Below, piece by piece: positions 59,242 to 64,000 of a stretch of 64,000 nucleotides of DNA; the first letter of the stretch is position 1, and every line of letters starts with the position of its first letter. Made by a program: the position numbers and the translations under genes. This stretch comes from Bradyrhizobium cytisi. GTDB lineage: Bacteria; Pseudomonadota; Alphaproteobacteria; Rhizobiales; Xanthobacteraceae. The stretch covers positions 62,001 through 126,000 of the forward strand of contig NZ_VSSR01000042.1 in NCBI RefSeq assembly GCF_008123515.1, written 5' to 3'. Below the pieces are notes generated by a model. That model was not told the DNA's origin and searched no databases. It saw nothing but the letters and a program-made list of their open reading frames with translations.

Positions 59242-60513
59242 ATGAGTAAGGTCGGCACGAGCGACTCCAAGAACACGCTATATTGCTCGTTCTGCGGCAA
59301 GAGCCAGCACGAAGTCCGCAAACTGATCGCGGGTCCCACGGTCTTCATTTGCGACGAGTGCGTCGAGCTTTGCATGGACATCATCCGCGAGGAGAACAAG
59401 TCCTCGCTGGTCAAGTCGCGGGACGGCATTCCGACGCCGAAGGAAATCTGCAAGGTCCTGGACGATTACGTCATCGGCCAGAGCCATGCGAAGAAGGTCC
59501 TGTCGGTCGCGGTGCACAACCACTACAAGCGCCTCAACCACCAGACCAAGCACAACGACGTCGAGCTCGCGAAGTCGAACATCCTGCTGATCGGTCCGAC
59601 CGGTTCGGGCAAGACGCTGCTTGCGCAGACGCTCGCCCGCATTCTGGACGTGCCGTTCACGATGGCGGACGCGACGACGCTGACCGAAGCCGGCTATGTC
59701 GGTGAGGACGTTGAGAACATCATCCTGAAGCTGCTCCAGTCCGCCGACTACAACGTCGAGCGTGCCCAGCGCGGCATCGTCTACATCGACGAAATCGACA
59801 AGATCAGCCGCAAGTCCGACAATCCCTCGATCACGCGCGACGTGTCGGGTGAGGGCGTGCAGCAGGCGCTGTTGAAGATCATGGAAGGCACGGTCGCTTC
59901 GGTTCCGCCGCAGGGCGGCCGCAAGCATCCCCAGCAGGAATTCCTACAGGTGGATACCACCAACATCCTGTTCATCTGCGGCGGTGCGTTCGCCGGCCTC
60001 GAGAAGATCATCTCGGCGCGGGGACGGTCGACTTCGATCGGTTTCGCTGCCCAGGTGATGGCGCCGGAAGACCGCCGGACCGGCGAGATATTCCGTCACG
60101 TCGAGCCTGAGGATCTCCTGAAGTACGGCCTCATCCCCGAGTTCGTCGGCCGTCTGCCGGTCGTCGCGACGCTGGAGGATCTGGACGAGGTTTCGCTGAA
60201 GAAGATCCTGACCGAGCCGAAGAACGCGCTCGTGAAGCAGTACCAGCGGCTGTTCGAGATGGAGAATATCGAGCTGACCTTCGCCGACGAGGCGCTTGGC
60301 GCGGTTGCCCGTAGGGCGATCGAGCGCAAGACCGGCGCGCGTGGTCTGCGTTCGATCCTCGAAGCGATCCTGCTCGAGACCATGTTCGACCTGCCGGGCC
60401 TGGAAGGTGTGGAAGAAGTCGTGATTTCCCGCGAAGTCGTGGAAGGAACGGCGCGTCCGCTCTACATCTACGCCGATCGGTCCGATCGCGCCGTCGAGAA
60501 CGCCAGCGCCTGA
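59242..60513 (+). CDS. clpX: ATP-dependent Clp protease ATP-binding subunit ClpX
   Basis: A 423-residue AAA+ unfoldase. N-terminal C4 zinc-binding domain (YCSFCGKSQHEVRKLI, then FICDECVELC), Walker A LLIGPTGSGKTLLAQTLA, Walker B GIVYIDEIDKI, sensor-1, the pore-loop YVGEDVENI, RKGRS-type region (GRSTSIGF), and the IGF-loop region. The C-terminal sensor-2 segment ends TGARGLRSILEAILLETMFD. It unfolds substrates and feeds ClpP. Start ATG 59242 follows GGAGACATGA. The clpP-to-clpX spacing is large, so it may have its own promoter. Confidence 0.98.
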   Translation: MSKVGTSDSKNTLYCSFCGKSQHEVRKLIAGPTVFICDECVELCMDIIREENKSSLVKSRDGIPTPKEICKVLDDYVIGQSHAKKVLSVAVHNHYKRLNHQTKHNDVELAKSNILLIGPTGSGKTLLAQTLARILDVPFTMADATTLTEAGYVGEDVENIILKLLQSADYNVERAQRGIVYIDEIDKISRKSDNPSITRDVSGEGVQQALLKIMEGTVASVPPQGGRKHPQQEFLQVDTTNILFICGGAFAGLEKIISARGRSTSIGFAAQVMAPEDRRTGEIFRHVEPEDLLKYGLIPEFVGRLPVVATLEDLDEVSLKKILTEPKNALVKQYQRLFEMENIELTFADEALGAVARRAIERKTGARGLRSILEAILLETMFDLPGLEGVEEVVISREVVEGTARPLYIYADRSDRAVENASA

Positions 60514-60837
60514 TTTTGCGGCGCTGGAACGCTCCAAACGTCTTTCATGCTAACGGCTGCGGAAATGTACTCCGCAGCCGGAATTGCGTCGCTTACCTGC
60601 GTGCGTAAGCGCCTGATGGCGCGCGTTTTTCGATGACTTGACACCCCCCCGGTCGATAGCCACCTTATGTCGGCGGCGAGCGAAAATTCTGTTCAAGATT
60701 CGCCTCAGTTCCGATCCGGCAAGCCCGGTCCAACCTTCAAATGGTAGACCGGTTTGTGGATCACCTCGGCACCTTGTGGCGGTTGCGCATGAGAGAAGCG
60801 GGCTGCGTGCAAGGGGGCAAAGCAAAAGGAAAAGGCC
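60514..60837. other. clpX-lon intergenic region with hairpin and candidate lon promoter
   Basis: The region holds a perfect 10-bp stem CGGCTGCGGA/TCCGCAGCCG (60554-60563, 60571-60580), 40 bp past clpX and with no T tract. It also has a CTTGACA element (60637-60643) that may be the lon promoter -35. No ORF here is convincing. Confidence 0.45.
60637..60670 (+). promoter_or_regulatory. lon: Candidate lon promoter (heat-shock-like)
   Basis: CTTGACA (60637-60643) is followed by a C-rich stretch and CCTTATGT at 60663-60670. CTTGA-type -35 and C-rich upstream of -10 resemble alphaproteobacterial heat-shock promoters, but the spacing is wide, so the assignment is weak. Confidence 0.35.
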
Positions 60838-63261
<2,424 letters not shown>

Positions 63262-63283
63262 GATCGCAATTCGAAAAGATGAT

Positions 63284-63310
63284 AAAACGGCGCCTTCGGG
63301 CGCCGTTTTT
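63284..63310 (+). terminator. Intrinsic terminator of lon
   Basis: AAAACGGCGCC-TTCG-GGCGCCGTTTTT: a stem closed by a TTCG loop, with a T tract, 22 bp after the lon stop. Confidence 0.95.
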
Positions 63311-63330
63311 GTTTTTGGGGAAGGGATGCA

Positions 63331-63735
63331 ATGCAGGTCGATGGGCAATGCCATTGCGGCAAGATCACCTATGAGGCCGAGATCGACCCTGAGGCGGTCT
63401 CGGTCTGTCACTGCCGCGACTGCCAGACGCTAACGGGATCGCCGTTCCGGGTGACTGCGATCTGCGCCGCCGCCGACGTCAAGCTCACCGGCGGCTCGCC
63501 AAAGATCTACGGCAAGCGCGGCGACAACGGCCGGATGCGCCTCCAGCACTTCTGTGGCGACTGCGGTTCCCCGCTGTTCACCAGCGGCGAGGGCGACCAG
63601 GCCGACGATTGGGGCATCCGCTGGGGCTCGATCCGCCAGCGCGACCAATTGCGGCCCGTCAGGCAGATCTGGTGTCAGTCGGCCGTGGTCTGGATCGGCG
63701 CGGTGCCGCTGCTGCCGGGGAGGCCGAAAGATTGA
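63331..63735 (+). CDS. GFA/CENP-V family zinc protein
   Basis: A 134-residue protein of the GFA family (glutathione-dependent formaldehyde-activating enzyme fold). Zinc ligands are GQCHCGKITYEAEI, CHCRDCQTLTGSPFR and FCGDCGSPLF. The family is associated with formaldehyde or other C1/thiol chemistry, but most members are not characterised. It is 20 bp past the lon terminator, so it probably has its own promoter. ATG 63331 gives the usual MQVDGQCHC start. Confidence 0.92.
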   Translation: MQVDGQCHCGKITYEAEIDPEAVSVCHCRDCQTLTGSPFRVTAICAAADVKLTGGSPKIYGKRGDNGRMRLQHFCGDCGSPLFTSGEGDQADDWGIRWGSIRQRDQLRPVRQIWCQSAVVWIGAVPLLPGRPKD

Positions 63736-63828
63736 GCTGTGGTTGCGACAAGCCCGCCTGCGCCGGCCTCACACCAATGAGCGCCTCGGCTGGCTCGCCA
63801 AGCCATAGCCAGCGAAGCAGGCGAAGGC

Positions 63829-63905
63829 TGGTGGGCGGTCACGGATTCGAACCGCGGACCCTCTCGGTGTAAACGAGATGCTCTAACCAGCTGAGCTAAC
63901 CGCCC
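63829..63905 (-). tRNA. tRNA-Val (anticodon TAC)
   Basis: A 77-nt tRNA on the minus strand. Acceptor GGGCGGT/ACCGCCC, discriminator A, encoded CCA; D-arm TAGCTCAGCTGGTTAGAGC; anticodon arm TCTCG-TTTACAC-CGAGA with TAC (plus-strand 63869-63871); T-arm with GGTTCGAATCC. All standard for tRNA-Val reading GUA. Confidence 0.97.
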
Positions 63906-64000
63906 GGGTGGGCCTCTTTAGCGCCCCGGCCGGTGTCGAGGCAAGAGCCGAACGCGCCGCAAACTGGCTCCAATTTGCGACCTAGTCAGGGTTCATGCTG

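Overview
The window looks like a chromosome segment of a high-GC alphaproteobacterium, most probably Bradyrhizobium or a close relative. Support comes from a GcrA-type regulator, an alphaproteobacterial porin with a C-terminal Phe, the tig-clpP-clpX-lon order, a glnB-glnA pair, frequent GTG/TTG starts behind good ribosome binding sites, and interspersed palindromic repeats of the type common in this genus. The genus is an inference; no rRNA gene is present.

Layout. (1) Positions 1-7310 look like the right end of an integrated element: base composition is visibly less GC-rich, and the genes are a partial beta-helix/glycine-rich protein, a hexapeptide acetyltransferase, an SGNH hydrolase, a HEPN-like unknown and an acyltransferase-3 protein. 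They are followed by wrecked PrimPol/DUF3987 and tyrosine-integrase genes and a 39-nt 3' fragment of a tRNA (probably tRNA-Pro) that reads as an attachment site. (2) 7386-13777 carries small-molecule metabolism with its own regulators: TetR plus a divergent esterase, a DapA-family lyase, an SDR, an alpha/beta-hydrolase-fold protein and a MarR. (3) 14201-16758 holds a porin, a strong candidate small RNA, gcrA and a short ribbon-helix-helix-like gene. (4) 16959-24080 holds an acetamidase/formamidase-like protein, a YdcF protein, a DUF169 protein, a tandem pair of saccharopine-dehydrogenase-like reductases, and a FAD monooxygenase divergent from a MarR gene.

(5) 24049-33124 is an exopolysaccharide cluster: O-antigen-ligase/polymerase-like protein, undecaprenyl-phosphate sugar transferase, GT4 glycosyltransferase, Wzz/ExoP-like co-polymerase with a degenerate kinase domain, a BioF2/CelD-like acyltransferase and a deacetylase-fold protein lacking its metal ligands. 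(6) 33165-43665 mixes housekeeping genes (heme A synthase, rplM-rpsI, O-acetylhomoserine sulfhydrylase) with a diguanylate cyclase, acyl-CoA genes and small conserved proteins. (7) 43926-50469 has a class-I glutamine amidotransferase, a 2-oxoacid dehydrogenase E1alpha-E1beta-E2 operon without E3, and an NfeD-slipin pair. (8) 50551-54761 holds glnA and glnB (with a sigma-54-type promoter), nnr and a GNAT gene. (9) 54772-63905 holds a copper-ligand-poor multicopper oxidase homologue, tRNA-Leu(TAG), tig, clpP, clpX, lon, a GFA-family gene and tRNA-Val(TAC).

No CRISPR array, rRNA operon or intact insertion sequence was seen. The items most worth following up are the three-hairpin small RNA candidate at 15880-15960, the decayed tRNA-Pro-associated element, and several enzyme folds that have visibly lost catalytic residues (deacetylase, co-polymerase kinase domain, multicopper oxidase, alpha/beta hydrolase).
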